64,000 nucleotides of DNA from Lachnospiraceae bacterium. GTDB lineage: Bacteria > Bacillota > Clostridia > Lachnospirales > Lachnospiraceae. Location of the stretch: the NCBI GenBank assembly GCA_021770755.1, contig JAETQI010000031.1, positions 1 to 64,000 of the forward strand, written 5' to 3'. The notes under the pieces are model-generated. The model worked only from the letters and a program-made list of their open reading frames with translations, was not told the origin of the DNA and searched no databases. This document shows positions 1-7,497 of the stretch, piece after piece (the first letter of the stretch is position 1; each line of letters starts with the position of its first letter). The translations under genes were made by a program, and so were the position numbers.

Positions 1-251
1 GTGACCGACGAACACACAAACTCTCCGGTATATGCCCTGACCCCATTCTCAAGAGAAATCCTTGGTATGCATACACACGCAAACGAGACCGGCAGCCAGT
101 ATAATATCAGTGTCAGCTTCTGCCCTGCCAGGAACAATACCGGATCCCCAGCGCGCCGGATCCTTCCTGCCAGTCTTGTCAGCCCATACGAGATACTGCC
201 GGCTGCGGACAGAAATGCGATACAGGAGATACACAGTCTAATCCATACCAT
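1..251 (-). CDS. BlaR1/M56-family membrane protein, N-terminal part (runs off window)
   Basis: Only the first 83 codons are present; the gene continues beyond base 1. The protein begins MVWIRLCISCIAFLSAAG, a hydrophobic first helix, followed by a basic stretch (TRLAGRIRRAGD) and a second hydrophobic helix around residues 40-62 (LTLILYWLPVSFACVCI). This topology is that of the N-terminus of M56/BlaR1 antirepressor proteases, which sense cell-wall damage or beta-lactams and cleave a BlaI-type repressor. The HExxH motif that would prove this lies outside the window. The start is supported by AAAGGGGG seven bases upstream of the ATG and by a good promoter (305-333). No blaI gene precedes it, although blaI is the usual upstream partner. 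It could be another small membrane protein; the family call is an inference. Confidence 0.45.
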   Translation of the reverse strand, partial: MVWIRLCISCIAFLSAAGSISYGLTRLAGRIRRAGDPVLFLAGQKLTLILYWLPVSFACVCIPRISLENGVRAYTGEFVCSSV

Positions 252-304
252 CCAGCGTCCCCCTTTATGTGATCCTTCTCCTTTAATCAACTATACTTTT
301 AGTT

Positions 305-333
305 ATTATAGCATATCTTTCTGCAGACGACAA
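305..333 (-). promoter_or_regulatory. Promoter of the M56-like gene
   Basis: On the minus strand TTGTCG (328-333) is followed after 17 bases by a perfect TATAAT (305-310). It reads toward the gene starting at 251 and lies back to back with the promoter of the Uma2 gene. Confidence 0.55.
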
Positions 334-347
334 GACTTTTGGCGATA

Positions 348-376
348 TTGTCAACAGTTGCAAATTATGCTATGAT
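348..376 (+). promoter_or_regulatory. Promoter of the Uma2-family gene
   Basis: TTGTCA (348-353), a 17-base spacer and TATGAT (371-376) lie just upstream of the AAGGAGGAG ribosome site of the gene starting at 413. Confidence 0.5.
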
Positions 377-412
377 AAAAATATTCTAAAGGAAACATCA
401 AGGAGGAGAAAA

Positions 413-967
413 ATGGCATTCCCACAGGAACAGATTTATACAATTGATGACATTTATGCACTCCCGGACGGACAGCGGGCCGAGTTGATCGACGGACGCC
501 TTTATATGGTGGCTCCGCCAAAGACAATTCATCAGAGGCTGGCAGTCCGGTTTGGTCAGACGATCGCCAACTATATCGACAAACAAAAAGGAAGCTGCGA
601 AGTTTTCATGGCACCCTTTGCAGTGTTCCTGAATAAAAATAATAAGACTTATGTAGAACCTGACATCTCTGTGATCTGTGACAAAAACAAAGTAAACGAA
701 TACGGCTGCAACGGTGCTCCTGACTGGATCATAGAGATCACTTCTCCCTCGACCTCCCCTGTAGATTACGGTGTGAAACTCTTCAAATACCGAACTGCCG
801 GCGTCAGGGAGTACTGGATCGTGAATCCCCTCAAAAATATTGTGAACGTATATGATCTTGAACATGAGGAGATGTCAAACCTCTACAGCTTTGATGAACC
901 GATCCCTGTATGCATTTTTGAAGATTTTCATATACGGATCACCGACCTTATTCAAGCAGGGGAATAA
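413..967 (+). CDS. Uma2-family (DUF820) endonuclease-like protein
   Basis: The 184-residue protein has the full pattern of the Uma2/DUF820 family, a PD-(D/E)XK-fold group often found in many copies per genome. Visible parts are the early AELIDGRLYMVAPP segment (residues about 23-36), VEPDISVICD near residues 82-91, PDWIIEITSPST near 103-114 and KLFKYRTAGVREYWIV near 122-137. The acidic residues and the lysine correspond to the predicted nuclease centre. Length is normal for the family. The start has AAGGAGGAGAAAA directly upstream. Its last 16 bases overlap the end of the convergent histidine kinase gene. The cellular role of such stand-alone copies is not established; many are linked to mobile DNA. 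Confidence 0.85.
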   Translation: MAFPQEQIYTIDDIYALPDGQRAELIDGRLYMVAPPKTIHQRLAVRFGQTIANYIDKQKGSCEVFMAPFAVFLNKNNKTYVEPDISVICDKNKVNEYGCNGAPDWIIEITSPSTSPVDYGVKLFKYRTAGVREYWIVNPLKNIVNVYDLEHEEMSNLYSFDEPIPVCIFEDFHIRITDLIQAGE

Positions 968-2013
968 CCTTCTCCCCTGCCTGCGCGAAGCACGATACAA
1001 AAGCGCGTATACTCCCCGTAACAACTCTCGACAGAGAGCTCGTGCCCCAGTCTTTCTGCGATCCGCCCCGCCAGGTACAGCCCCATTCCGGTCGACTTGT
1101 ACCTGCCATTGTGATGGCCGCTGCCTGTGAAGCCCTTCTCGAAAACGCGTCTGATATCACTCTCCCTGATTCCTTCCCCATTGTCCTCGACAAAAAGCTT
1201 CACCGTGAAAGCCTCCTCAAAAAGCCCCGCAAATGCCTCTGTCCGGGAAAACGCTGCCTGTCCTGCTGTTTTTTCAGTCCGGAACCGGATATGGTGTTCT
1301 CCCTCCGGCTCTGCATATTTCACTGCATTGTTTAGGATCTGGTCCAAAATATAGGTAAGCCAGACTTCGTCCGTATAGACTGTGACCTCCTCCATCTGCA
1401 TATCGATCTGGAACTTCTTCCGGATCAGAAAAAACTGGTTGTTTCTGATGGACGCCCTGACACATCTTTCGAGCGGGACCTGCCTGATCTGCATGTCAAA
1501 CAGCGGACTCTGCAGCCTGCATCCCTGCATCATCATGTTCATCTGCCAGTTCATCCGCTCCAACTGCTCCCTCATGTCAGTTCTGACATCCGTGTCCCTG
1601 ATCTTTTCGGACAGGAGCATTGCCGCTGACAGCGGGATCTTGAACTCGTGGCACCATTTTGTCACATAATCCTGCAGGTCACAGTTCTCCGCGAATTTTT
1701 CATTAAGGCGCTTCTCCAGGATCAGGAGGTCATGCTCAAAAACCTCGCTGTCCTCCGGTCCATGAAGCGCCTCACCGATCAGCTCATCCTCCTGCAGAGA
1801 CACCTTTTTCCTGCGTTCCCTTTTCCAGAAATCAAAAAAAGCTGTACCTTCCACCACTGTCAGGAACACCAGTACCAACAAGTCAAGATACAGCAGATAC
1901 TCCACCCGTGTCGTCCGCATCAGGAATATGAAATACAGATTGTAACTCATTATCAACAGACACAGGACAACATACGCTCTCCATTTTCGCTGAAACCATT
2001 TCACGCCTATCAT
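952..2013 (-). CDS. BceS-like sensor histidine kinase
   Basis: Membrane sensor kinase of 353 residues. Two helices (about residues 13-32 and 39-59) with almost no extracellular loop are followed by a cytoplasmic linker, an H-box WCHEFKIPLSAAML near residue 122, and a HATPase domain with N (DQILNNAVKYAE), G1 (VEDNGEGI) and G2 (GMGLYLAGRIAERLG) boxes. The short loop marks the intramembrane-sensing group (BceS/VraG partners) that usually responds to cell-envelope antibiotics together with an ABC transporter. No such transporter adjoins it here. The response regulator lies 86 bases upstream on the same strand, so the two form one operon. The ATG has only a weak G-rich ribosome site and no upstream alternative start before an in-frame stop. 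Confidence 0.88.
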   Translation of the reverse strand: MIGVKWFQRKWRAYVVLCLLIMSYNLYFIFLMRTTRVEYLLYLDLLVLVFLTVVEGTAFFDFWKRERRKKVSLQEDELIGEALHGPEDSEVFEHDLLILEKRLNEKFAENCDLQDYVTKWCHEFKIPLSAAMLLSEKIRDTDVRTDMREQLERMNWQMNMMMQGCRLQSPLFDMQIRQVPLERCVRASIRNNQFFLIRKKFQIDMQMEEVTVYTDEVWLTYILDQILNNAVKYAEPEGEHHIRFRTEKTAGQAAFSRTEAFAGLFEEAFTVKLFVEDNGEGIRESDIRRVFEKGFTGSGHHNGRYKSTGMGLYLAGRIAERLGHELSVESCYGEYTRFCIVLRAGRGEGYSPA

Positions 2014-2084
2014 CTCACAAAGCCCCCGTTCTCCGCTTCGGCCGACGCCCGGATCTTCCTTTGCCGTTTCGCAGTCATGGCCAT
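2010..2084 (-). CDS. Possible 24-residue coupling ORF between regulator and kinase
   Basis: A small frame starts MAMTAKRQRKIR, and its TGA overlaps the ATG of the histidine kinase. The kinase has a weak ribosome site, so translation of this ORF could deliver ribosomes to it. The peptide is very basic at first and acidic later. No clear ribosome site precedes it. Support is positional only. Confidence 0.25.
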   Translation of the reverse strand: MAMTAKRQRKIRASAEAENGGFVR

Positions 2085-2099
2085 GCCGTCAGCAGATTT

Positions 2100-2813
2100 T
2101 TATTGAACATAATATCCCTGTCCTTTCCTGGTGCGTATCACATCCTCTCCGCACACGGATCTGAGTTTCGTGCGCAACCTGCTGATGATCGTGGTCAGCG
2201 CCGCATCCGTGACGTACTCGTCCGTATTCCACAGCACCATCATCAGCTCGTCGCGTGTGACGACGTCGGGCCTGTTCTCCGCCAGACGCGCAAGGATCCG
2301 CCGCTCTGATCTTGTGAGGTCGACTTCCGCCGGCTCCCCTCCGCATTCCTTGCGGCTGCATTGATCCAAATAAAAGAGGCTCTGCACGGCACAGTCGAAA
2401 CACAGTCCCCCCGCGAGATAAATGCGCTCCCGCACCTTGTACTCATACGTCCGCCGCAGCATCGCCTCGATCTTGGCCCGCAGAAGCTCCATGCCAAACG
2501 GCTTCTCCACATAATCGTCGCCGCCCTGCGCGACCGCCATGATCTTGTCCGTGTCATCGCCGCGGCTGCTGATGTAGATCACAGGCACTTTGGAGACCTG
2601 CCTGATCTGGCTGCACCAGTAAAATCCATCGCGGCAGGGCAGGTTGATATCCATCAGGACAAGCTGCGGCCTCATTGCCGCAAATTCCTGCAAAATATCG
2701 TCAAACCGCTCCGGCACAACCGCTTCATACTGCCGCTTCTCCAAAAACAGGCTGATCTCCCTCGCAAGAGATGCATCATCCTCGATCACCATGATCTTCA
2801 ACTTCGTATCCAT
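2100..2813 (-). CDS. OmpR-family response regulator
   Basis: The protein has a receiver domain (residues 1-120) with the acidic pair E11/D12/D13, phosphoacceptor D55 in VLMDINLP, the switch serines in VIYISSRGD and K in YVEKPFG. A winged-helix DNA-binding domain follows (about 150-235), with the recognition-helix region ALTTIISRLRTKLRS and the ending GQGYYVQ. About 237 residues is typical of OmpR/PhoB regulators. The start chosen, MDTKLKIMVIEDD, sits directly before the first receiver strand; an ATG three codons earlier (2822) is equally possible and is closer to AAGGAG. It is cotranscribed with the kinase downstream and likely controls genes outside this window. Confidence 0.9.
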   Translation of the reverse strand: MDTKLKIMVIEDDASLAREISLFLEKRQYEAVVPERFDDILQEFAAMRPQLVLMDINLPCRDGFYWCSQIRQVSKVPVIYISSRGDDTDKIMAVAQGGDDYVEKPFGMELLRAKIEAMLRRTYEYKVRERIYLAGGLCFDCAVQSLFYLDQCSRKECGGEPAEVDLTRSERRILARLAENRPDVVTRDELMMVLWNTDEYVTDAALTTIISRLRTKLRSVCGEDVIRTRKGQGYYVQ

Positions 2814-2938
2814 CCTGACCATCCGCTCCTTTTTCAGTCCATTATACACTTTTTGTCCTGCCATGAACATATCAAATGACAACATTACAAAAATGTAAGA
2901 ATGTCCGAAACGCTCGCGCGCCCCGGACATTCTGTCTC

Positions 2939-3250
2939 CTATCTGAACTTCACCGCAGTCCCGTATGCCATAACCTCTGCCGCACCCTGCATGACTGCCG
3001 CCGACGCGTAGCGGATATTGACAATGGCGTCCGCACCGAGCTTCTCTGCTTCCTCGACCATGCGCTTGGTGGCGAGCGCCCTCGCTTCGTTCATCATCTC
3101 CGTGTACGCTTTCAGCTCACCGCCCACCAGCGTCTTGAAGCTCTGCGTGATGTCCTTTCCGACATTTTTGGACTGGATCGTGCTGCCCTTCACGAGCCCG
3201 ATCATCTCCAGTTCCTTTCCGCTAATGTAATCAGTATTGACTAAGATCAT
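2939..3250 (-). CDS. YbjQ/UPF0145 family protein
   Basis: The 103-residue protein matches the whole YbjQ family, small proteins that assemble into rings and have been named heavy-metal-binding without firm function. Visible are the start MILVNTDYISGKE, the central KNVGKDITQSFKTLVGGELKAYTEM, EEAEKLGADAIVNIRYAS and the C-terminal VMAYGTAVKF. The gene overlaps the end of the preceding membrane-protein gene by about 20 bases and is the last gene of the SPFH operon. YbjQ proteins are often found with SPFH or small membrane proteins, which suggests a role at the membrane. Confidence 0.88.
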   Translation of the reverse strand: MILVNTDYISGKELEMIGLVKGSTIQSKNVGKDITQSFKTLVGGELKAYTEMMNEARALATKRMVEEAEKLGADAIVNIRYASAAVMQGAAEVMAYGTAVKFR

Positions 3251-3464
3251 CCTCTTCTCCTCCTTTAATCTCTTTGATCCTGCTTATCAGAACACCGATC
3301 ATCACCACAGCCAGTGCAAGTGGTATCACGACCATCAAGACTTTAATGACTGCGGGAATGACGGGTATCTTCACAAAAAATACTGCGGCTCCAACATAAT
3401 ACAATATCATGATCAGCGCAACCACGACCGGCGCGATCATTTTTTTCCAGTGACCCATACCCAC
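3231..3464 (-). CDS. Small two-helix membrane protein in the SPFH operon
   Basis: The 77-residue protein has two strongly hydrophobic segments (about residues 11-31 and 36-61) separated by a short VKIP turn, and an acidic tail GGEEDDLSQY. I do not recognise a named family. It overlaps the start of the YbjQ gene, so the two are translationally linked, and it follows the ribbon-helix-helix gene. Its position suggests a membrane partner of the SPFH or YbjQ protein; this is inference from context. Confidence 0.7.
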   Translation of the reverse strand: MGMGHWKKMIAPVVVALIMILYYVGAAVFFVKIPVIPAVIKVLMVVIPLALAVVMIGVLISRIKEIKGGEEDDLSQY

Positions 3465-3489
3465 ACCCCCTGTCTAAGGAATTGTCATC

Positions 3490-3690
3490 CTAAATATCAA
3501 TCTCCAGCGGTTTGTCTATTTCGTCCGAGACATACCTGCCATTTTTTTTCCGCTGGCGCACGCACTCCGTCAGGAGATACTCGATCTGTCCGTTGACAGA
3601 CCGGAAATCATCCTCCGCCCACGCTGCGATCGCATCGTACAGCTTCGCGGACAGTCTGAGCGGCACCTGCTTCTTGCCCGAATCACCCAT
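3490..3690 (-). CDS. Arc-type ribbon-helix-helix DNA-binding protein
   Basis: The 66-residue protein contains [37 protein letters not shown] in continuous order (residues 8-44), the pattern of an Arc/MetJ ribbon-helix-helix fold: a short beta strand that contacts DNA, then two helices. A charged tail follows. Many SPFH operons carry exactly such a small Arc-like protein. It is the natural candidate to bind the 19-bp palindrome at 4838-4856, in the promoter of its own operon, but this is inference. Confidence 0.8.
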   Translation of the reverse strand: MGDSGKKQVPLRLSAKLYDAIAAWAEDDFRSVNGQIEYLLTECVRQRKKNGRYVSDEIDKPLEIDI

Positions 3691-3758
3691 AGCATCATTC
3701 CTCTTTTTGTCATTTTGGCGATAAGATCCTTTCTGTTTTGATCGCGTGAGATATTTTC

Positions 3759-4790
3759 TTAATACAGACTGCCTGAGTTCACGATCGGCTGCGCGTCACG
3801 GTTGCCGCAGAGCACGACCAGCAGATTGGACACCATCGCAGCCTTGCGCTCCTCATCGAGTTCCACGGTGTGATTTTCGCTGAGACGATCCAGCGCCATC
3901 TCGACCATGCCGACCGCGCCGTCCACGATCATCTTTCTCGCGTCAATGATGGCCGACGCCTGCTGGCGCTGCAGCATCACCGCGGCGATCTCCGGCGCAT
4001 ACGCGAGGTAAGTGATCCGCGCTTCCACGATCTCGATCCCGGCCTCCGCCACACGTCTCTGGATCTCATCGCGGATCTTCCCTGCCACGATCTCGCTGGA
4101 ACCGCGCAGGCTCCCCTCGTCCGCGATGCCGTCGCCTGTCGTGTCGACGTTGGGTGCAACGTCATACGGATAGATCCGCACGATATCCCGGAGTGCGCTG
4201 TCACACTGCAGCGACAGGAATTCCTTGTAATTGTCCACATTGAACACTGCCTTAGCCGTGTCCACAACCCGCCATGTCACTGCGATCCCGATCTCGACCG
4301 GATTTCCCAGACAGTCGTTGATCTTCTGCTTGTTGTTGTTCAATGTCATGATCTTCAGCGAGATCTTGTTGCTGCCCGCCTCCACGGCCGTGTTGCCATT
4401 TGCGGCCGCCAGCATGGACGCCGCCGCGCTCACATCGCCGCTCTGGCTCAATTTCGTCTTTGCCGCCGGGTTAAAGCTGGTACAGAACGGATTCACAAAA
4501 TAGAAACCATCCTCCTTCAATGTCCCCACATATCTGCCAAACAGGGTGAGCACCAGCGCCTCCTGCGGTTTCAGTACCTTCAGCCCGCAGAGAAGTATGA
4601 GGGACACGACCACCATCACAATGCCTGCGACGAGCATCACGATCCCTGCTGCCAGCATCGGGGAACTGCTGTGTCTTTCGATCGCGATCGCGCCGAAGAC
4701 AATGCCTGCGACCGACACTGCAAACAGCAGCAGAATGCCCATCAACGCCGCCATACCGTTCTTTTTCTTTGCCAGTACGTTCTCTTTCAT
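3759..4790 (-). CDS. SPFH/band 7 domain membrane protein
   Basis: The protein (343 residues) has an N-terminal hydrophobic pair (about 14-38 and 46-68), then a band 7 domain beginning [31 protein letters not shown] and running through [40 protein letters not shown] to a helical segment rich in E, A and Q ([36 protein letters not shown]). SPFH proteins form cage-like membrane microdomain scaffolds. The start at 4790 is chosen because AAAGGAG lies eight bases upstream; an in-frame ATG at 4811 overlaps that ribosome site. It heads an operon with the RHH protein, the small membrane protein and YbjQ. Confidence 0.9.
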   Translation of the reverse strand: MKENVLAKKKNGMAALMGILLLFAVSVAGIVFGAIAIERHSSSPMLAAGIVMLVAGIVMVVVSLILLCGLKVLKPQEALVLTLFGRYVGTLKEDGFYFVNPFCTSFNPAAKTKLSQSGDVSAAASMLAAANGNTAVEAGSNKISLKIMTLNNNKQKINDCLGNPVEIGIAVTWRVVDTAKAVFNVDNYKEFLSLQCDSALRDIVRIYPYDVAPNVDTTGDGIADEGSLRGSSEIVAGKIRDEIQRRVAEAGIEIVEARITYLAYAPEIAAVMLQRQQASAIIDARKMIVDGAVGMVEMALDRLSENHTVELDEERKAAMVSNLLVVLCGNRDAQPIVNSGSLY

Positions 4791-4837
4791 ATGTATCACT
4801 CCTTTGATCATTGTGTTTATATCTTTTTCATTTCTTT

Positions 4838-4876
4838 TGATATCATTATGATATCATCAAGGAATCAATATGTCAA
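4838..4876 (-). promoter_or_regulatory. Promoter of the SPFH operon with a 19-bp palindromic operator
   Basis: On the minus strand TTGACA (4871-4876), a 17-base spacer and TATCAT (4848-4853) form a strong promoter. The -10 lies inside a perfect palindrome, TGATATCATTATGATATCA (4838-4856), two 9-base arms around one central base. A repressor bound there would block the promoter. The operon-encoded ribbon-helix-helix protein is the obvious candidate. Confidence 0.65.
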
Positions 4877-4901
4877 TAGCAATTTTAAAATCATTTTTTT
4901 A

Positions 4902-4930
4902 TTGTATTTAATATTTTTTCCATATATAAT
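4902..4930 (+). promoter_or_regulatory. Promoter of the BrnT-type toxin-antitoxin operon
   Basis: TTGTAT (4902-4907), 17 bases, then TATAAT (4925-4930), about 70 bases before the ATG at 4998. Confidence 0.5.
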
Positions 4931-4997
4931 GAGATCAAGAATCTATTAAAATAGTGCGCAGAATCTTACAGTTCCTAAACAATAGGCGAGGTACTCA

Positions 4998-5420
4998 ATG
5001 ATCGATAAAAACAAGTCAAGAACAATCACTTTCCAACTGGGCAACATGTTCTTTGAGTATGATGAGTGGAAAAATGAATATAATTTAGAACATCACGGCA
5101 TTTCTTTCAGGAATGCTGCACGTGTGTTTTTCGACTATGACAGAATAGAATTATATGATGAACAAAATAGCGCGGCGGAAGACCGATTCAATACGATCGG
5201 CAATCTGGAAGCTGGTATGACTGCACTATCTCCTTCCAATGACACGACAATCGGCAATATTAATGCTTTCCTTGGTGAGGTGACTGACATTCTTTTTGTT
5301 GTCTATACGGAAAGAATACAAACAAACCAACATGGTGAGAAAATTGACGTTACCAGATTAATATCCGCAAGACAGGCAACTAATTTTGAAAGGGGGTTAT
5401 ATTATGGTAAATACCAATGA
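4998..5420 (+). CDS. BrnT-family toxin with an internal insertion
   Basis: The 140-residue protein shows the BrnT ribonuclease-fold signature: FEYDEWKNEYNLEHHGISF (residues 18-36), ARVFFDYDRIELYDE (41-55), EDRFNTIGN (61-69), ILFVVYTER (98-106) and RLISARQATNFERGLYY (120-136). The R-x-ISAR-x-A-x-x-x-E region is the family hallmark. BrnT proteins are normally about 90 residues. Here an extra segment of roughly 28 residues (about 69-96, MTALSPSNDTTIGNINAFLG) lies between the two central strands, so activity may be altered. The antitoxin gene overlaps its 3' end, as in other brnTA operons. Confidence 0.8.
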   Translation: MIDKNKSRTITFQLGNMFFEYDEWKNEYNLEHHGISFRNAARVFFDYDRIELYDEQNSAAEDRFNTIGNLEAGMTALSPSNDTTIGNINAFLGEVTDILFVVYTERIQTNQHGEKIDVTRLISARQATNFERGLYYGKYQ

Positions 5421-5595
5421 CTTGACAAATGAAATGCTTCGTGACCTTGCTTTTTCTAAAGAAGAACTGGAAGAAATCGCAAAATCAAGAACAATGCCTA
5501 TCACATTTGATGAGGACTGCCCTGAAACCACACCAGAACGTGCACTCCGATTCCGCCGGGTAAATCCCCCTCGCGGCGATGACCGAGTAGGGTAA
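5404..5595 (+). CDS. Antitoxin partner of the BrnT-like toxin
   Basis: A 63-residue acidic protein, MVNTNDLTNEMLRDLAFSKE, with the tail ITFDEDCPETTPERALRFRRV. It follows the toxin with a 17-base overlap, and AAAGGGGG within the toxin end serves as its ribosome site. The FDEDCPE-TPE segment recurs in clostridial antitoxins found beside BrnT. It lacks the long ribbon-helix-helix C-terminus of classical BrnA, so DNA binding is not obvious. The start at 5404 is preferred over the in-frame 5386. Confidence 0.65.
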   Translation: MVNTNDLTNEMLRDLAFSKEELEEIAKSRTMPITFDEDCPETTPERALRFRRVNPPRGDDRVG

Positions 5596-5625
5596 TGACC
5601 TTTTCCACGACTCGCCGCGCGTGGG

Positions 5626-6069
5626 TTATCGTTCCTTACAAACCGCATACTCTGCAAGCACACGGAATATTTTCTCCATATCAAAGGGCTTGGTCAGGTG
5701 GTCATTCATCCCCGCCTCCCTTGTCAGCCTGATGTCCTCCTCACAGTCATTCGCAGTCAGCGCCAGGATCGGGATCGTCTTTGCATCAGGCCGCTCCATC
5801 GCGCGGATCTGTCTCGTAGCTGACACGCCGTCCAGAACCGGCATGTGGACGTCCATCAGGACCACATCAAATGTTCCCGGAGGGTTGGCACAGAACAGGT
5901 CGACCGCCGCCTGTCCGTCCGCCGCTTCCGTGACGATCAGTCCCCTCTCTTTCAGGACTTCCTGCACGATGTCCCGGTTCAGCTCGTTGTCCTCGACGAT
6001 CAGCACTTTCATCCCGGCGAGCACATCATCATTCATTTCGCTTTCCGTATGTTTTAATTCCTTATCCAT
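5626..6069 (-). CDS. Stand-alone CheY-like receiver protein
   Basis: The protein has 147 residues. After an acidic leader of about 19 residues comes one receiver domain: KVLIVEDNELNRDIVQEVL (21-39), phosphoacceptor in VVLMDVHMPVLDG, switch region PILALTANDCEEDI and lysine in HLTKPFDMEKI. There is no output domain. The sequence resembles the C-terminal receivers of hybrid kinases, such as those in the protein at 18458-21850, so it probably works in a phosphorelay or is a detached receiver module. It lies 17 bases upstream of the bile salt hydrolase stop codon on the same strand, and a shared transcript is possible. Confidence 0.85.
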   Translation of the reverse strand: MDKELKHTESEMNDDVLAGMKVLIVEDNELNRDIVQEVLKERGLIVTEAADGQAAVDLFCANPPGTFDVVLMDVHMPVLDGVSATRQIRAMERPDAKTIPILALTANDCEEDIRLTREAGMNDHLTKPFDMEKIFRVLAEYAVCKER

Positions 6070-6085
6070 ATCCTTTTACTCCATC

Positions 6086-7066
6086 CTATCCATTCTGCAG
6101 TCTGATCTGCTCCTCCCTGATCGTCGGATAATGCACCAGCTTTTCCCCGTCCAGGTTCTCCCTGTGCATGTCAACTGCAGTGATCTGATGGTTATCATAA
6201 GTGGTGTAATAATAGATCCCCCTGCTGGCATTGCAGCATGACGTATACAGCGTCATCTCGCACCTGCCGTCATCCAGCACACAGCAGCCCCGCTGCTGGT
6301 CCACCGAACCCAATATGTGAAAAAACTGGCTGATGCTCTCCTGCTCGCCCTCCCCCGATATGGAATTCATCCTCGTGAAAACAGCGCGCACAAACCGGGA
6401 CTGCGACGACAGATCCCCGGGCAGCCCGATCGCGCCCATTCCGCGGCTGTATGGCTCAAGCTCCAGCCCAGGCGCAAATGTGTTTACTGGCGGCTTCGCC
6501 GACAGTTGCATATAATTTTTCAGGGCAAACATCTGCTCGTCAAACGGCGGATTGTTTGTGAGCACCCCTACCGGATTGTCATAGATCCTCAGTCCCTCTT
6601 TCACGGATTCCACCGTGACCGTCTCCACATCGTCCGCGATCATCCAGTGCAGTTGTGCCGGGGGCAGCGCATCACTGAAGGGCTCATCTGTGATATTGAT
6701 CCGCTCCAGGAGTGCCCGCGCCTCCCGCACCGTCGCACACTGGCACAGGATCCACGGGATCATTTCAAACTGCGCGATGTTGTCCTTCTCTTCTATTATG
6801 ATGTCACTGTAGACTGCATTTCCCACAAAATTCAGTCCTGCCATTCCCAGTCCTTTTTCATTGACGGCATCATAGTACAGCGGATACCCCTCCGCCACAC
6901 ACGCCATGCCGATCATCGCATAATGTGTACTGACCTCTCCTTTTTTCCTAAAGTGAAACGGATAATTTCTGGGCGTGACTGTCACCTCGTCCCCATACGA
7001 AAACTCATAGTCCAGTGTCCGCCCAAAGTAAAAATCCGCAGTCCTGTAGGTTGTAGCTGTGCACAT
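6086..7066 (-). CDS. Choloylglycine (bile salt) hydrolase
   Basis: Ntn-hydrolase of 326 residues that would deconjugate glycine or taurine bile acids. Starting at the ATG chosen, Cys2 is exposed after methionine removal and is the nucleophile (MCTATTYRTADFYFGRTLDY gives C2, R16 and D19). Further conserved sites are AGLNFVGNAVY near 77-86, VLTNNPPF near 171 and PGDLSSQSRFVRAVF near 220. An Asn in the GNA position is more like bile salt hydrolases than penicillin V acylases, where Tyr is common. The start is fixed by GGGAGG nine bases upstream and by the need for Cys2; the longer upstream frame is not coding. No signal peptide, so it is cytoplasmic. It fits a gut habitat. Confidence 0.88.
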   Translation of the reverse strand: MCTATTYRTADFYFGRTLDYEFSYGDEVTVTPRNYPFHFRKKGEVSTHYAMIGMACVAEGYPLYYDAVNEKGLGMAGLNFVGNAVYSDIIIEEKDNIAQFEMIPWILCQCATVREARALLERINITDEPFSDALPPAQLHWMIADDVETVTVESVKEGLRIYDNPVGVLTNNPPFDEQMFALKNYMQLSAKPPVNTFAPGLELEPYSRGMGAIGLPGDLSSQSRFVRAVFTRMNSISGEGEQESISQFFHILGSVDQQRGCCVLDDGRCEMTLYTSCCNASRGIYYYTTYDNHQITAVDMHRENLDGEKLVHYPTIREEQIRLQNG

Positions 7067-7192
7067 ATTCAGATTCCTCCCGCCTGATACTACAACGATT
7101 CCGGCAAATCCTGCCCGAAACAGTCGTCTGTTATATATTATACTTGTTTTGCGCTGTAATATCAATGTAATATGAATGCGGAGCAAAAATTT

Positions 7193-7444
7193 TTATGCGC
7201 TGGCCTTCATCGCGCTGTCGGTCATGACAAGGATATCGTCCACCTTCACGCCGAGTATTGCTGCCAGCACCACCAGATTGTCGATCGTCGGCAGCGCCGT
7301 CCCGTGCTGCCACTTGTACAGCGCCTGCGGCGTTGAAAATCCAAAAATCTCCTGCAGCTCGCGCACAGACAAACCTGCCTGTACCCGCAGCTCCGTGATA
7401 CGCTGTCCCGTCTTCACCATGTCTATGGTAGGTATCGCGACCAT
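7193..7444 (-). CDS. XRE-family helix-turn-helix protein
   Basis: The protein has 83 residues from the ATG at 7444, which has AGGAGG eight bases upstream. The HTH covers GQRITELRVQAGLSVRELQEIFGFSTPQALYKWQHGTALPTIDNLVVLAAIL, a classic lambda-repressor/Cro-like five-helix domain, with STPQALYKW as recognition helix. There is no effector domain. It lies between the bile salt hydrolase and rtcB, all on the minus strand, but its targets cannot be read from the sequence. Confidence 0.85.
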   Translation of the reverse strand: MVAIPTIDMVKTGQRITELRVQAGLSVRELQEIFGFSTPQALYKWQHGTALPTIDNLVVLAAILGVKVDDILVMTDSAMKASA

Positions 7445-7497
7445 GTTCTGTTCCTCCTGTTCCGGCACCGGACCAGAACAGGAAGAACTCCTGTATT

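Noticed and set aside
285-312. BlaI-type operator at the M56-like promoter
   Set aside because: Only a CTATA/TATAG pair 11 bases apart and a 3-bp dyad are visible; too weak to claim.
1-375. Plus-strand ORF of 124 residues at the window start
   Set aside because: It is antisense to the hydrophobic M56-like frame, which has a ribosome site and promoter.
3870-4949. Plus-strand ORF of 359 residues
   Set aside because: It is antisense to the SPFH gene, rich in His, Arg and Gln, with no ribosome site and no family resemblance.
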